Below, in pieces: positions 1 through 10,349 of a stretch of 64,000 bases of DNA. The notes beneath the pieces were generated by a model, which saw only the letters and a program-made list of their open reading frames with translations, was not told the origin of the DNA and did no database searches. How positions within the stretch are numbered: the first letter of the stretch is position 1; the number at the start of each line of letters is the position of its first letter. The position numbers and the translations under genes are program-made. Origin of the DNA: Parasponia andersonii (taxonomy: Eukaryota; Streptophyta; Magnoliopsida; Rosales; Cannabaceae); the NCBI GenBank assembly GCA_002914805.1, contig JXTB01000399.1, positions 232,662-296,661 of the forward strand. Direction: 5' to 3'.

Positions 1-99
1 TAGATCATTTAGGAATGAACTTGCTTTAGTACAATTTTAGGATGAATACCCAGAGTGCTATCATAGTGGACATCATCGATATCTGAATCCCTTGAGGAT

Positions 100-2190
100 T
101 ATCTCGAGGCGGAACCCGAGATAGAAATAACAGGGGTAAGACAGAGTAGTCCCCGAATAGGCGATCTCCCCCAGGATCAGTGGCCCAGACACATAAGGGA
201 TGCCTCTGTATTTTCATCTGGCTACCAATACATAGAGGGGAACTGGTCATGTACCAACGTTCGGACGAGCTACACGCCGAACAAACTCAGAAAAATCGCG
301 AGTAGCTACAAGATCGCCATACCTCTTCGCCTACCTATGGAATTCAACCGACCACACACTCCACCACGAGGACTTGCTTCCTTCTCTGAGGCAGTCCTCA
401 AGTGTGGTGTGCATCTCCCACTCCATCTGTATATAAGATCAATCGTCGATTACTATGGGGTCGTACCTTTTCAATTGACCCCTAATACTTATAGATATAT
501 GGTAGGTTTGTACATATTATACCATAAACTAGGTTTAGAAACCCCCTCTCCCAAAGAATTTGCTTGGTTCTACCAAGTAAAGTCAAATCCGTCAGATTTT
601 GGCTTCTTCTACGTGAGCAAGTGGTCGAACCAAGCAATAAAAACGATCTAAGGGGTTCGCAACAACATGGGAAAATGGAAAAATCCATTTTTCCATTTTG
701 ACTATGTCGCTAACGGCTTCTTTCAAAATCCCGGTAGGTAGTCTTCCAATTTATTGCCTTGTTTATATATTTATTCTCATACTGATCGTATTTCAATGTC
801 ATCGCAGATAATAGGGATCGACCCGGGCTCTCCAGGGATCAGCTTGCAAGAGTATATAAGATCAACGACCTCTAAGATCAACGACCTTCCAGTTGAAGAA
901 TTTAACTAGAAGGTATTAGGCACGACGAAGAACCTGGTCGCTTATGGTCTGATTCCGAAGGGTGCCGCGTTCCCCGACCCCCCAGTCCTTTCTTCCAGGC
1001 CATCGAGCTCGAAGAAGAAGCCGAAGAAGAGGACGGACTTTGGTGCCTCGTCCTCCAGGGTCAGAAAAAGAAAGGCACCGGCCACACCACTTTGCTCAAA
1101 GCCTTCATCTCCAGAGACCGTGTCACCACCAGCTCCTCAACCAGCTCCACAGGAAGAAGGTAATCATACGCTCATTCTAATTACCTTTCTATTATGTTTC
1201 CTCGCTCACTAACATATTCTGTACAGAGATGGTCATTGGTAGCGGTCTGTGAGCACCTCCATCAACTCTCGGGTCAATGGCAAAAACCAAAACACCCGAG
1301 AGTACTCCGCCATCGAAAGGGACGGAGAAGGTCGACTACTCGAAGAAGAGAAAAGTCGCCTTCGAGGATGTCCCAGTGAGCTCGCCCCCTCCACAATCAT
1401 CTCAGCCAGCGAGCACTCCCGAACCTCCTACCGAGGATGCCACTTCTTCAGAACCGAACTTGGCAGATAAAGGCGACGAGCTCTTCGCACTTCTTAACCA
1501 ACTACCAGAGAAGGCTGGTATGAGCGCAGCTTTTATCGACCGTTTTACATCTGAAGAAGGTTGGGAGCGAATGAAGCGACGTTTTGCCAATGTCACTTTC
1601 GGATCTGCAATGAGGATGCTGGCCAATGTAAGCTTCTCAATCTTCTCTTCACGAATACTCTTTTGATGTTAACTTGGAAATTTACATATATCTTTTTTTT
1701 TTTTTAGGCTGTGGCTAATGCTGTCCTGATGCACGATCCAGTTCTCGAATGCTTAGAGAAAGCTGAGAAAGTCGATGAAATAACTCAAGCATTCGAGAAC
1801 TCGGAAAAGGCTTGGGAGGAGGTGAGAGCGAACTTCCACTCAGAGAAGCAGCAGATGCTCGAGGACCTAAACAAGGAGAAACTCGCCAAGGAAAATCTCG
1901 AGGAGAAAGTTAAAGAGCTCGAGAAGGTCGTTTCTGAGTATCCGGACTGTATAAGAGAAGCGACCACCGAGGCGGTTCATAAAGCCATTGAGGATTTTAA
2001 AGCGACCGAGGTCAAAGAACTCGAAGATAAGGCTAGTGATATCGCCTCGTCGACCATCATTTTCAACATATTCTGCGAGCATCCGGATTTTGACTTCTCC
2101 ATCCTTGGCGAGGATGTGGTCGAACTTGTGCAGAGCTGGAAAGAGGACACGACCAAGACTGGAGATGACGGCATGAGCCCTTCCTCATGA
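100..2190 (+). CDS. antisense extra ORF of the Tat-like element (fossil)
   Basis: On the strand opposite to gag, 337-651 encodes a domain that resembles the 'putative gypsy type transposon' family (PF04195, Transposase_28). The key stretches are FSEAVLKCGVHLPLHLYIRS, YYGVVPFQLTPNTYR and PSPKEFAWFYQV. The part at 1711-2190 is a long charged coiled coil (repeated Lys/Glu/Leu between about 1760 and 2040) that ends in MSPSS. Two intron-like segments with GT...AG ends are visible (about 1159-1227 and 1627-1708). An extra ORF antisense to gag-pol near the 3' LTR is a known feature of some Tat elements, and its function is unknown. The upstream limit is uncertain. It is treated as broken. Confidence 0.6.
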
Positions 2191-2814
2191 AGTGTTTTGT
2201 TTTTTTTTTAACAATGCGGGCTTTTTCCCATTTCTGTATGGACAACTTTTTATTAAATAACTATTATTTTTCCTTCCTTATATGCTCCTGCAAAATAACG
2301 AAAAGAAACAACAATAATTTTAACTAAGTAGTCAATCATAAGTGATCGATCAGTACGCTTTTAGCGATTTAAATCCGACTAACTTAAAACGAGTTTTAAG
2401 TATTAGGATGGGTTAGGTCGCTTAAGAAAACAGTTAATACGAGTGATGCAAACTCTAACTGTATTTCAAAAGTTCCATGTCAAAATAAAACATAGCAATA
2501 TATCACTTCGAACAACGAACGTTTTGCTTAGTTACTTTTCTGTTCAAGGAGGGAAATTGCGTAATACGACATGTGAGGCATGAAGCGAGGAGAAAATCCT
2601 AGGATTTTAAGGAGATTCAGACACATCGATGATCTGAGATTTAGACATTTTGACGATCTAAAAATCCTGTCTCCTCTAAATGGACGTTTGCATAGTCCCT
2701 TAGGAAACCAGTGGGAGATAACATTCTGATCCCACTGCCCCCCGAGTTTTATGATGTCCGAAAACTGCAATAAAACTATAAATGAAGAATAGCCGAAGTA
2801 ATAAGCGAGTTGAA

Positions 2815-2945
2815 GTAATAGCCGAAGAAATATTATTGACGAATGACGATCAACGAATGACGAACAACGAATGATGAACAACGAATGACGATCAACGAAT
2901 GACGAACAACGAATGACGATCAACGAATGACGAACAATGAATAAG
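2815..2945. repeat. short minisatellite in the Tat-like element
   Basis: About nine imperfect copies of a 14-15 base unit (aacgaatgacgatc / aacgaatgacgaac) are arranged head to tail. It lies in the non-coding stretch between the antisense ORF and the protease. No coding role is visible. Confidence 0.85.
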
Positions 2946-3462
2946 TAATCTTTATTGATGAATGACAAAAACATGAAGATATTCATGAAAGTCAACTGAT
3001 GAAAGCGACGAAGCTATCCTACACTCCAGGCATGCTCGATCTTTTATCCACCAGTTCGAGCTAACTTATATATCCCAGGTCGAATGACGGCAATATCATT
3101 CTCAAAAGTTCCGAAGAACGAGGTTTTGTTGAAGAACAAATGCCAATAAGTCTTTGTTCGACTTTAGGGATATATTATCGAGCAGTGAACTATTGATATG
3201 ATGCGATCTGAAGCAGAGACTGCTCGCACCTTTCTTGTAAAAGATCAAACTCCAGTGATATGATATTCGGATTAATCCCGAACATTAGATTTCAGAAAAG
3301 CGATCAATGAAGCTCGCACAGGTTCCTCAATCTCCGTTCCAATCTCGTCTTGGAGGACATGTTGAATAATAAATCCTCCAAATCTTCAATGGGTCCAGTT
3401 CTGACCGTCTATTTTTTGAGGATTGAAGTCTTCGCTGGTTGTATCGATTGACGTTTTAACTG

Positions 3463-3660
3463 ATGGTTCAACTGACGTTATCTGGCGACCCGACTGACGC
3501 TTTGCCCGCAACCTCGACTGATGCTTTGCCCGCTACCTTGACTGATGCTTTGTCCACTGCCACGACTGACGCTTCATCCGCTGCCACGACTGATGCTTCA
3601 TCTGCTGCCACGACTCACGTTTCATCCGCTGCCACGACTGATGCTTCGATCGCTTCTTCT
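3463..3660. repeat. 24-base minisatellite next to the protease region
   Basis: About seven to eight degenerate copies of a 24-base unit (gctgccacgactgatgcttc plus catc) stand in tandem. Because 24 is a multiple of three, several frames stay open through it, so the apparent 87-aa plus-strand ORF is a by-product. The array lies immediately downstream (minus strand) of the protease region. Confidence 0.85.
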
Positions 3661-4082
3661 GGCAAGTGGACTATCATGGTGCGAGACATCGCATCCTTTG
3701 CTGCGAGTTTCAGCGAGTTGTTATAGCAAGTCCTCGCATCATACTGATTTCCTCGCACCTCGCCTACTCCATGTTGGGTTGGGAACTTCATTGTTAGATG
3801 ATAAATCGAGGTGACAGCTCGAAGTTCCCTTAATGTCGGTCTTCCTATCACAGCATTGAAGGCAGATGGGCAATCTACAACCAAAAACTGGGTCATTATT
3901 GATGAAACCCTTGGAAAGGTCCCAACGCTGACCATTAGTTCAATCATGCCCATAGGCATCAGGCTATCACCAGTAAAACCATAGAGAGGAGTGGCGGCTG
4001 GCTTCAGGTCGCTCACATTTAACCCCATCTTTTTGAAGGCATCAAAGTATAGGATGTCCACAGCACTTCCGTTGTCGATCAA
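3615..4082 (-). CDS. aspartic protease region of the Tat-like element (fossil)
   Basis: The translation carries IDNGSAVDILYFDAFKKMGL, which matches the retropepsin start (D-S/T-G type, here DNGSA) seen in plant Ty3/gypsy pol. About 70 residues on it has FNAVIGRPTLRELRAVTS, the conserved end of the protease fold. Family members cleave the polyprotein. The polymerase that normally follows was not found. Confidence 0.7.
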   Translation of the reverse strand: MIDNGSAVDILYFDAFKKMGLNVSDLKPAATPLYGFTGDSLMPMGMIELMVSVGTFPRVSSIMTQFLVVDCPSAFNAVIGRPTLRELRAVTSIYHLTMKFPTQHGVGEVRGNQYDARTCYNNSLKLAAKDAMSRTMIVHLPEEAIEASVVAADET

Positions 4083-4397
4083 TACTCGTCACAACTGTGT
4101 GCTTTCACAGTTAACTTTTATGACCAGCGCATCATTATGCGGATAATAGACTTCCCTTGCATCTTGCTCTGTGAAGGTAATATCCATTTCTGGTACTCAT
4201 TGCAGCTTACGTGGTCGCTAATCAAGATGCATGACGTTGGTCAACGGCTGCTGTCGAGCTTCTCGCACGTATCTATCCTGTGCTCGCTTGGAATCTCCTC
4301 CAACATGCGGTCCTCCAAAAATAGTTCGCACCTCGCGCTGAATTTCTGGAGGTCGCTGTTGGTCTTCTTCTCGCCTTTCGTCGCCCTTTCTGGTATA

Positions 4398-4625
4398 CTA
4401 CCGCAATCGTCCCTCTCTGATCAGCCTTTCAATTTCATCTTTCAGGGCAAAGCAATTATTAGTATCATGCCCAATATCATTGTGATATCGGCAAAACTTA
4501 TTGGGGTCGCGCTTTGCCCTGTCCCGCTTCATTGGTTCTGGTTGTCGGAATCGCTCCTTCTGATTTGTGACCGCATAGATATGATCTATGGGTGCGTTTA
4601 ATTCAGTGTGGTTATTAAACCTCAT
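4398..4625 (-). CDS. gag zinc-knuckle segment of the Tat-like element (fossil)
   Basis: The segment KFCRYHNDIGHDTNNCFALKDEIERLI is shared by the gag C-terminus of plant Tat/Retand-like Ty3/gypsy elements. It is a CX3HX4HX4C-style knuckle followed by a short acidic helix. It lies downstream of the main gag block on the same strand, in the expected order. Confidence 0.7.
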   Translation of the reverse strand: MRFNNHTELNAPIDHIYAVTNQKERFRQPEPMKRDRAKRDPNKFCRYHNDIGHDTNNCFALKDEIERLIREGRLR

Positions 4626-4847
4626 GGGAGCTTTTGAAATCTCCTGCCTTTTAGGTCTAGGCTGATTCTCATTTGTCTGTTCATTATTCCTCTTGTTTTT
4701 CTTACTGTCGCTATTGTTGGTGATGACCGCAACCTTTGCCGCATCTGTCTTTCTTCCTGTTTTAGTTTTTTGAAGATTCTCTCGTGAAGATTCTAACCTT
4801 AGATGTCGACCGACTCTTCGGTAGAAGTCTTCGAGAGTTCTACATTC

Positions 4848-6134
4848 TCATTCGAGCAATTCCTTCCAGAGTTTTGTTTCTGGTCGCACCCCAGCCATCA
4901 TAAGAGTAAGTACTCCTCCTTCAGGTGGGTTGTTGACCTTCGCTAGCTCTGAAGTGAATCGATTAAGATAAGACCGTAGAGTCTCCTCTGGACCTTGTCG
5001 GATTGTGGCCAAACTGATAAGTGGTACAGTGAAATTCTTTGCGGCTTGAAACTGTCTCAAGAACGCCGTTTGTAGTTGTTGCCAGGACGAAATTGAATTG
5101 GATTTAAGTCCTCGAAACCACTTCTTCGCTGCTCCTGAGAGTGTTACAGTGAAACATCTGCAGCATGCATGATCGCTAATACGATGAAGTTCCATCAAGT
5201 CACTGAAGTGATCCATATGGTCCTGTGGATCAGTCTTCCTATCAAAAGTATTAATGGTGGGAAGTCTGAATCCGGTGGGAAGGGCTGCAGCTCGAACCTC
5301 CTCACTGAATGGTGACTGTCGATACCCATCAGCGAGCTCATCGTCCCAGCCAGCAAGTGCATCTAATGTGATCCTTAAATTGTGAACATCGACGTTCAGA
5401 GGAAAAGCATCATTCCTTGCTGGTGGTAAAAGTGACCATTCGTTATCCTGTTTCACAGTGGGTTGGTCAGGTAGAGTCTTCTGTGACCTATGAGAGGAAT
5501 CCAGTGACATAGTGCGACGAGACCAGCTCTGATCATTGTGATGCGATACAGATCGATCATGACCACGTCGTCGCTCCAAATACTGTCTCAAGTCGGCAAG
5601 ATCTTGTCTTGACTCCCCACTGATTCTTTCGAAGACGCTCCTCGATGGTTGTCTTTGTTTGCCGCTCAAGCGATCTTGACTATTGGTGGATTTATGAGAA
5701 AGTTGTACACGATCGCGGTTTGTACTTGAACTCTCCGTACCAGATTCTGGAGGCAAGTCTGCGACCTTGCCTTTCCCTTTGGAGATGCGACCTTCATGAT
5801 GCTCTTGCTGAGTTCTGGGCTGGCCGCGTCTTCTCGTCTCTAGGATCTGTATTCTTTTCTCAGGTAATTGAACAGGACGTTCTTTGGGATGTTCGTGCTG
5901 TGGTGGGGTCACCATCTGTCCTTCAGCAAGTCGTCGCAGGGTGTCATTGATCTGGTTAGTGACTTGCTGAAGGTTCACGAGCATTTCCTCCATACAATCC
6001 TGTCTCTGGGAAAGGTTCTCTGTTGCCGTCATATTAGGCTGATCCGGAGCAGGGGCTGCCTGTGTAGCAGCAGTACTTTGAGGTTGGTTTTGGCTAGTTC
6101 CGGTAACCCTGGTAGTATTTCTAGTGTTTGCCAT
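4848..6134 (-). CDS. gag region of the Tat-like element (fossil)
   Basis: The translation starts MANTRNTTRVTG and has a low-complexity Q/A/P-rich N-terminus. A charged linker with many Arg and Ser residues follows. It ends in a retrotransposon_gag (PF03732-like) domain of about 120 residues, with typical blocks such as DHMDHFSDLMELH, SGAAKKWFRGL and SWQQLQTAFLRQF. Gag would form the intracellular particle that packages the element's RNA. The zinc-knuckle part lies further down the minus strand. It is treated here as part of a broken fossil. Confidence 0.8.
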   Translation of the reverse strand: MANTRNTTRVTGTSQNQPQSTAATQAAPAPDQPNMTATENLSQRQDCMEEMLVNLQQVTNQINDTLRRLAEGQMVTPPQHEHPKERPVQLPEKRIQILETRRRGQPRTQQEHHEGRISKGKGKVADLPPESGTESSSTNRDRVQLSHKSTNSQDRLSGKQRQPSRSVFERISGESRQDLADLRQYLERRRGHDRSVSHHNDQSWSRRTMSLDSSHRSQKTLPDQPTVKQDNEWSLLPPARNDAFPLNVDVHNLRITLDALAGWDDELADGYRQSPFSEEVRAAALPTGFRLPTINTFDRKTDPQDHMDHFSDLMELHRISDHACCRCFTVTLSGAAKKWFRGLKSNSISSWQQLQTAFLRQFQAAKNFTVPLISLATIRQGPEETLRSYLNRFTSELAKVNNPPEGGVLTLMMAGVRPETKLWKELLE

Positions 6135-6195
6135 TATCGAAAAGGTAGAATTTGATAAATATTTCTGCCAGAATAGCCCTCCTTCTAGCGCCAAT

Positions 6196-6860
6196 TGTTG
6201 ATGGAGGTTTTATCAACAATAAATTTAGAAAAAATCAAGAGATGTGGCTTGTATGAATTGAATGAATAATCAAAGCAAATAAGGAGAGAGAGATTTATAG
6301 TGGTTCAGCCCCAAAAAAGATGAGTCTACGTCCACTATTTTTCCACTATCTTGATGAAGAATTATGAACACTCAAGGTTACAAAGTCTCGTCTGGAGATT
6401 AGAAAAACTGAAGAGTAATCGGAATATTCCAAATTTGTCTTTCTTCGGAACATTGAGTCTCCTTTATATAAGTAAAAGTAACCCTATATCCCTAGGATCC
6501 TAATTGTATAAACGGGTAACTATACAATTGGGTAACGTAAATTAAGTAACAATATAATTGGATAACTATTCAAAACGGATAACTAGTTGATCATAAATAG
6601 GAGACTTCTATTTCCCTTTCCTTGCAGGTTTCCTGTTTGACAGCATATACTTCTGATTCCCTTTTCTTTCGGAAGAGGTTGCTCACTACCTATTCGGAGA
6701 AGGTCGCGCACACTCATGCAAAAGAGACTACACGGATAAGGCCGCATATATCTTATGGAAGAGATCGCACATAACCATCACGGAAGAGGTCGTATACAAT
6801 CTTCACGGAGGAGGTTGCACATAACCCTTATGCGACCTTAGGATTTTAGACCGCACAACA
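6196..6860 (-). repeat. 5' LTR of the Tat-like element
   Basis: This 665-base segment begins with TGTTG and ends with CAACA, a perfect 5-base terminal inverted repeat. On the minus strand it is followed at once by ATTGGCGCTAGAAGGAGGGC (6194 down), which fits a Tat-type primer-binding site; the tRNA was not assigned. A TATA-like motif (TATATAAA, minus strand) lies at about 6463-6471. Between about 6660 and 6850 there is an imperfect tandem array with units of about 35 bases built on gaggtcgcacataac. The right boundary rests only on the inverted ends, since no second LTR is available for comparison. Confidence 0.65.
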
Positions 6861-7345
6861 TTTACGACTCGAAAGTTTTTCCATAGTTGATAATTAACGA
6901 GCAAGCTAAATTCTGGAGGAGAAAATGTCGCTTTTAAAAACAAGAATGAATCACTTTCAAAAGACCAGTGCCATGTACTCGCCGACGTTTTCTAGGATAT
7001 TTAGGAATCAGAAATCTCAAAGTTGAACTTTGTTTTTCCTTTTTTTATGAGGAAGCCTTATTTACAACGTACGGTGTTTTCTTGTAGATGACATATAAAT
7101 AATTAAACGGCATGTTACTTTTAATAATAAGAATCAAATGACATGTCGTCCTATAAAATTAAAAATGAGATGTCCACCATTCATTGTCTTGTACTTCTGT
7201 CAGTTCTGAAACTGAAAATGAATCGTTTTTTAATAAGTCAAACAAGAAGGAGACAATTTCAGCAATCTCTCGCTAGGATAAGTCGTACAATCCAACGACT
7301 GTAGTCCTGGATGGTTAAAAAAAAGTGATCCTTCCCTCACACTGG
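6861..7345. other. intergenic, nothing recognised
   Basis: This is AT-rich sequence between the Tat-like LTR and the MULE-type element. No open frame, tRNA or clear repeat was seen. Confidence 0.5.
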
Positions 7346-7391
7346 TTACAGTTTGGGTAAATGGCACAAATGGCTCCTTGACTATCTATAG

Positions 7392-8812
7392 TCACGCGGT
7401 GTTTGGTTTTTAAACAAAAATATAAAAAAAATGAAAATAATAATAGAAATAGAATAAAAGTAGGAATGGAAAGAAAAAAAAATAATTGAATTGTTTGGTT
7501 GATATGTTAAAATTAATATCTGAATAGATATTATTATATTAAGTTTATTATAGAATAAAATGAAATTAAAATTATATAGATAAAAATATCCTTATTATTA
7601 GAAAATTGATACAAATGTTAAATTGGTACTAAAATTGATTCATTTATTTATTTATATATTTTTGCATTAGAAAATTACGGGTTGATGTGTTATTTTCTGA
7701 AATTTTGTATAATATATCATACCGTATACGGTTTAATGTGTTATTCTGTTTTTAAAATTTTTAATTTTTTAAAAAAGTAATTTTTTAATGCAAAAAATAC
7801 ATAAATAAATAAATGAATCAATAAAGGAAAACTTGTTATTATATATAAGAAGCCCACTTTTTCTCAGTAACAAGAAGCACACCTTTTATTTTCAATAACA
7901 AGAGAAGTGCATTTTATAAGATTGAAAAAATTGAGAAAGGGAAAAAATACTCATGTTTCCTTATATATCCAACCAATCTATAATATCTAAAAACTAGTAT
8001 ATAAATTGGAAAAAAAAAACTTCAAAGAAAATAATAATTAAGGAATACTCAGGTTAAGACAGGAAGAAAAAACAAAAGTTCAGCACCTAAGCATATTTAA
8101 TGACTAAAGAATATTAATTTTAAAACATGACATTATTTAAAGGGTAATAATAGTACAAAAGTAGTGGGCTTGGAAAGTAATAGTCTTTCTACCCATTTAG
8201 TTTAGAAATTCTTATTATAGAATGGAATTGTATTCCATTTGAACGAGTATTCCTACACCAAAATAGCAAACTAAACATGTGAATATATTTTCTTTAGGAA
8301 TTGTGTTTTCGTTCCCCTTGTTATTACTCCATGCCAAACACTACCTTCCCCTTGTTATTACTCCATGCCAAACACTACCTTAATGTTGAGGTCAAAAAGA
8401 ATGGAATGCCACCTTTGTGGATTTTTTTGTCTATCTATATTTGTGGACTTTTGTCTATGAATTTTTTTATTGAATATGGAAAGAAGAGCGGGGTTTTACT
8501 ATAAATACTTTCTTCCTTAGTTTTATCAAACTATCCAAAAAGTCAGAAGCAATTTAAGTATTTTTTTTTTAATTAAATCCTTTTTTTTTCTCTGTTTTTC
8601 CTTTTAAAAAGTATAATTTTTTTTATATAAAAGGAGATTTCAAAAAATGTAAGCGAAAGTTACAAGTGAGAAAATATATGTAAGGGAGAGTGTTTTAGTG
8701 CATTTCGGATCAAGGTTGTGAATGAGTATTTGTAAATACGGTATTATTTATATATGTTATACTATTCACATATACGATATTATTCATGCGTACAAAGGTG
8801 ATTTTTCCCAAC
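7392..8812. mobile_element. sequence inserted into the left arm of the MULE-type element
   Basis: This AT-rich block separates two parts of the MULE left arm that are continuous in the right arm. It opens with ggtgtttggtttttaaac and contains the inverse motif ccatgccaaacactacc near 8363-8379. That suggests a hAT-like MITE with a gtgtttgg-type end, but exact ends and a target duplication were not established. It also holds the 34-base tandem duplication at 8312-8379. Confidence 0.45.
8312..8379. repeat. perfect 34-base tandem duplication
   Basis: The unit ttccccttgttattactc... ending in caaacactacc occurs twice with no gap (8312-8345 and 8346-8379) and no difference between copies. It is therefore a recent duplication or an assembly slip. 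Confidence 0.9.
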
Positions 8813-10202
8813 ATTTAGTTCTGACTATTTGAACTCCAAATTTATTTATTTTTTGGCAATTAAAACCCTGGACTTTAATTCTGTTTGCAACATGGTTAAA
8901 ATCATTAATGGCTTAGAAATGATGGCAATTTCTAAATTTGGATTTGTTTCTGAATTTTTAATTACGAAAAAAATATTGACAACTCTCATAACAGTTTAAA
9001 GGAAAAATAAATAAATAAAATGCCTAAAATGGAGAAAATTCAAACCCAAAACTCAAAAACCTCTAACCCATAACTTCAACACAAAAATAAAAACTCTCAA
9101 AATCTGATTGCCTCATCCATGAAAATGCATTTAAGCCCAATCAACAATGTGATCTCCAAGATTAGTGCTTAGTTGAGTTTGAATAGATCTCTTATCTAGT
9201 TTGTTCACTTCTTATCTTTTTCTTTGTGAGGGATGTTTTTTCTTTTATTTGTTTTTTCTGTTTTATGTGAATTATTTTTTTTCTACCTGTATTATCTCTT
9301 CAATTTTATTTTTTTTCCAATGCTAATTGAGAAATGTTCAGTTGAACAAATTACTCCATTTTGAGAAAGACTCTTTAACTCTAATCTTGGACTTGAAAAT
9401 TTCTTTTTAAGTGTTGTCCCTTAATGGATGCTTTTTAGCATATTATTTATCTGTAATCAAATTTCTGGTGGATGAGTTTTTCCATGTTACTTAGATTTAC
9501 ACCATCTAATATCCTCTGCCGTCATCAGATCTATCAAACAAAATTAATTATTTTAAAGGCGTTTGTGGAGCACCGTTTTTTGCAAGAGAAAAAGGATGAG
9601 TAAATCTTCTCAATACAAGTTAATTTAAACATTGTTCAAAAAAAAAAAAGTTAATTTAAACAATTTCCAAACGCGTAGTATCCATGGAAAAGGTGGAGGA
9701 GGAGCCCGAAATTATTTAGGATATATTTTTTTCTTCAGCTTTTTATTTGAGCGGTTAGTGTCCCATACTAACATTTAGGCTTTTATTATTTTCTTTTAAT
9801 TCTTTTTAGAAGGACAATTAATTTCATTCTTTTTAAAAGATTACAAGGGAATTAAAAATTCAGAAACACATTAAATTTTCGAAATTGCAATCACTTTTAA
9901 CAGCTAGTTTGCTAACAAAATTATCCAGGATTTTAATTGCCAAAATTAAAAGTGTAATTTCATAATCGTTAGAACTAAGATAGTCAAGGACCATTCGTGC
10001 CATTTACCTATTACAGTTTAGAGAAAATGGAAAACAAACCTACATAATGCGTGTTATCTCAAACCTTATTGGTTGAAAACGTAGGACCCACTATACAATT
10101 CTCCTCATCAACCAATAAGATTCATTGAAACACGTAACCAAAAATAAATAAATAAATCAGAAGTTCTGACCCAAAACACTACCAAATAAAAAAGTCCGTC
10201 GA

Positions 10203-10212
10203 CCTATATATT
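10203..10212 (+). promoter_or_regulatory. candidate TATA box of the MSAP gene
   Basis: The motif ctatatattc lies about 140 bases upstream of the start codon at 10350. This is a plausible distance for a plant TATA box with a leader of about 110 bases. The leader contains a long T run (10291-10309). Confidence 0.4.
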
Positions 10213-10349
10213 CAGTTTGGCACGAATGAACCCTCATTAGCAGAATTGTACCTTTTGTTTTGACAGCAACTCTAGGAAATAAGAAATAAGAATTTTTTTT
10301 TTTTTTTTTCTGTGTTTTGTACTAGTCATAGCGTTATAGAGAGATAGTT

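Larger units (their letters stand above)
1..6860 (-). mobile_element. Tat-like Ty3/gypsy LTR retrotransposon, 5' half (fossil)
   Basis: Read on the minus strand the order is 5' LTR (6860-6196), primer-binding region, gag (from 6134), CCHC-type zinc knuckle (about 4625-4398) and aspartic protease (4082-3615). A long non-coding part with short tandem repeats follows, and then an extra ORF on the opposite strand (about 100-2190). The 3' LTR is not in the window, so the element runs off the left edge. No reverse transcriptase, RNase H or integrase could be seen between the protease and the antisense ORF. The gag style, the knuckle type (CRYHNDIGHDTNNC) and the antisense ORF near the 3' end fit the Tat lineage, which is known to carry such extra ORFs. 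The element is broken (several breaks) and incomplete. Its age cannot be given because the second LTR is missing. Confidence 0.8.
7355..10010. mobile_element. non-autonomous MULE-type DNA transposon with a nested insertion
   Basis: The left end (gggtaaatggcacaaatggc) and the right end (reverse complement taggtaaatggcacgaatgg) are inverted copies. The element is flanked by a perfect 9-base direct repeat, ttacagttt, at 7346-7354 and 10011-10019. A 9-base target duplication is the hallmark of Mutator-like elements. The inverted homology continues inward but is interrupted on the left arm between about 7392 and 8812. It resumes at 8815-8990, where ttggcaattaaaaccctgga mirrors the right arm near 9900-9960. 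No transposase is visible. The 2.66 kb element lies about 340 bases upstream of the MSAP gene start. Confidence 0.75.

Noticed and set aside
962-1470. Arg/Ser-rich plus-strand ORFs resembling SR proteins
   Set aside because: They overlap in several frames inside the antisense ORF region of the Tat-like element, and low-complexity composition explains them.
2815-2945. CRISPR-like array
   Set aside because: The 14-15 base units have no spacers and the host is a plant; it is a minisatellite.
3463-3814. Thr/Ala-rich ORFs resembling a cell-wall protein
   Set aside because: They are by-products of a 24-base minisatellite next to a retrotransposon protease.
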